From: an uncultured Pseudomonadota bacterium
Lineage (GTDB): Bacteria; Pseudomonadota; Gammaproteobacteria; Burkholderiales; Methylophilaceae
Length of the DNA stretch: 5,390 nucleotides
Direction: 5' to 3'
NCBI GenBank assembly: GCA_903860085.1
Contig: CAIOPD010000132.1
Location: 1 to 5,390, forward strand
The position numbers were made by a program, and so were the translations under genes. Shown piece by piece: positions 4,819-5,390 of the stretch. Numbering within the stretch: position 1 is the first letter of the stretch; the number at the start of each line of letters is the position of its first letter. Below the pieces are notes generated by a model, which was given only the letters and a program-made list of their open reading frames with translations, had not been told where the DNA came from and ran no database searches.

Positions 4819-5331
4819 TTAATGTGGCTTGCTCTTTTCTGCCGATTTCTTGTCCTGAATTAAGGCTTGTAACTTTTTTAGGTAATCACGCTCCGCACGA
4901 AGATTTAAAACTTCTTCTAACAATTCTTCTTGCGTCATCTCTTGTGCCGGCTGATCAACTTTAGGTTTGGGTTTTGTCATCTTAGTTCGTCTACGCAGTG
5001 ATCGGTTAAGTGCTGCTTCTCCACCCATATTATAAAGTTTTTGCCATTGTGCAACCGACGTATGTGCAGCGACACCGAAGAAAGCGGCTGCGCGCATGAC
5101 AGGCATCTGTTGCTCTTTCATATGCTGTAGAACAGTGAGCTTAAATTTTACAGAATAAATTGGAGAGCGTTTCTCAAAGCAAGCTACACCATGGTATTGG
5201 TATCCATAAATCCAATACCTCAACAGGCCTCGCGGGACATCATACTTCTTAGATAAGGCTTTATAGCCTAGTTTGAGTAACTCATGATCTTGAGCGACTT
5301 GTAGCTTAAATTCTTTTGTGTATTTAGACAT
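4819..5331 (-). CDS. IS3-family transposase OrfA (helix-turn-helix, leucine zipper)
   Basis: DNA-binding and regulatory half of the IS transposase; alone it usually represses or modulates transposition, and fused to OrfB it recognises the terminal repeats. The 170-aa length fits the IS150 group (IS150 OrfA is about 173 aa). It carries two helix-turn-helix-like units: about 5-45 (YTKEFKLQVAQ to RYWIYGYQ) and about 60-100 (VKFKLTVLQHM to VAQWQKLY). A basic, proline-rich linker follows (110-128), then a predicted coiled coil/leucine zipper (about 132-160, with leucines at 137, 144, 151 and 157-158), which the family uses for dimerisation. ATG 5331 has AAGG (5345-5342) ten bases upstream. The slippery heptamer begins in codon 151, so the frameshift product keeps the first 153 residues. 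OrfA terminates at TAA 4821-4819 if no shift occurs. Confidence 0.92.
   Translation of the reverse strand: MSKYTKEFKLQVAQDHELLKLGYKALSKKYDVPRGLLRYWIYGYQYHGVACFEKRSPIYSVKFKLTVLQHMKEQQMPVMRAAAFFGVAAHTSVAQWQKLYNMGGEAALNRSLRRRTKMTKPKPKVDQPAQEMTQEELLEEVLNLRAERDYLKKLQALIQDKKSAEKSKPH
4873..4894 (-). promoter_or_regulatory. Programmed -1 frameshift signal of the IS
   Basis: On the minus strand A AAA AAG (4879-4873) is in the orfA frame as ..A AAA AAG, the classical X XXY YYZ heptamer and the same A6G as in IS911. Slippage by -1 continues as GTT ACA in the orfB frame, which is open from 4885. GGAG (4894-4891) lies 11 bases upstream, the position at which an SD-like element stimulates -1 shifting in dnaX and related signals. 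No strong downstream stem-loop is obvious by eye. Confidence 0.85.
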
Positions 5332-5341
5332 GAAAACTGCA

Positions 5342-5345
5342 CCTT
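5342..5345 (-). promoter_or_regulatory. Shine-Dalgarno of orfA
   Basis: AAGG on the minus strand, ten bases before ATG 5331. It lies inside the element, so orfA carries its own ribosome binding site whatever the flanking DNA. Confidence 0.55.
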
Positions 5346-5350
5346 AATAA

Positions 5351-5369
5351 GTTGGATAAAGTGTCCAAC
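5351..5369. repeat. Small hairpin inside the orfA end of the IS
   Basis: GTTGGA (5351-5356) and TCCAAC (5364-5369) are perfect six-base arms with a seven-base loop. The outer arm overlaps the inner part of the terminal repeat. In transcripts reading into the IS, the hairpin would form just upstream of the orfA ribosome binding site without covering it. Confidence 0.4.
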
Positions 5370-5386
5370 TTTTGGGGTGCAGTTCA
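5362..5386. repeat. IS terminal inverted repeat, orfA end (IRL)
   Basis: Read on the minus strand from 5386 it begins TGAACTGCACCCC and ends GTTGGACA, matching the opposite end at 22 of 25 positions. TTGGAC inside it (5368-5363) resembles a -35 box, but I find no -10 at proper spacing. Only four bases of flanking DNA remain after it in this window. Confidence 0.92.
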
Positions 5387-5390
5387 GAAG

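Larger units (their letters stand above)
3955..5386 (-). mobile_element. Complete IS3-family insertion sequence, IS150 type (1432 bp)
   Basis: The element is bounded by 25-bp imperfect inverted repeats beginning TGAACTG, close to the IS150 end TGTACTGCACCC as I recall it. Inside are orfA and orfB on the minus strand with a -1 frameshift signal between them, the standard IS3-family arrangement. Its length is near that of IS150 (about 1.44 kb). All catalytic residues, both ends and the frameshift signal are present, so it is probably able to transpose by the copy-out-paste-in circle route of the family. The flanks are GTG on the left and GAA(G) on the right, so no 3- or 4-bp target duplication is seen. 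It is oriented against ybiT, tail to tail. Confidence 0.93.

Noticed and set aside
1..5390. CRISPR array, tRNA or rRNA gene, toxin-antitoxin pair, retron or other defence system
   Set aside because: No repeat-spacer pattern, tRNA cloverleaf, rRNA segment, reverse transcriptase, nuclease or paired small genes were seen; the gene set is explained by the recombinase, the three-gene operon and the IS.

Overview
The window looks like chromosomal DNA of a moderately AT-rich proteobacterium. The ABC-F protein is very close to enterobacterial YbiT over its whole length, and the Gre-family, nitroreductase and recombinase proteins also look gammaproteobacterial. Species cannot be set from this sequence, and a betaproteobacterium is not excluded.

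Layout. Bases 1-207 are non-coding and lead into a solitary single-domain tyrosine recombinase (208-831, +) that has all its catalytic residues but no normal start codon at the best-supported start (ATA behind AGGAG). A 12-bp stem-loop without a U-tract follows it (836-871). About 270 bases of AT-rich DNA with an extended -10 box, a 16-bp palindrome and an 11-bp-spaced direct repeat then lead into three co-directional, tightly spaced genes. These are a GreA/GreB-family RNA polymerase factor (1139-1633), a YodC/MhqN-like nitroreductase (1679-2281) and the ribosome-associated ABC-F ATPase YbiT (2316-3911). Gaps of 45 and 34 bases suggest one operon.

A complete IS3-family element of IS150 type (3955-5386, 1432 bp, genes on the - strand) starts 43 bases after the ybiT stop. 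It has 25-bp terminal inverted repeats matching at 22 positions, orfA with helix-turn-helix and leucine-zipper regions, orfB with an intact DD(35)E triad, and an A AAA AAG slippery heptamer in the orfA frame with an upstream SD-like GGAG. It looks active. It sits where the ybiT terminator is expected, and its outer end combines with flanking DNA to make a hairpin plus U6 terminator for its own strand. The 3 or 4 bases flanking the two ends do not match, so no target duplication is visible.

Working together: the three housekeeping or stress genes touch transcription, redox and translation, while the recombinase and the IS are separate mobile-DNA genes on either side. I see no convincing new multi-gene system. 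The points most worth a second look are the recombinase start and adjacent hairpin, the shortened Gre coiled-coil tip, and the IS/terminator junction.
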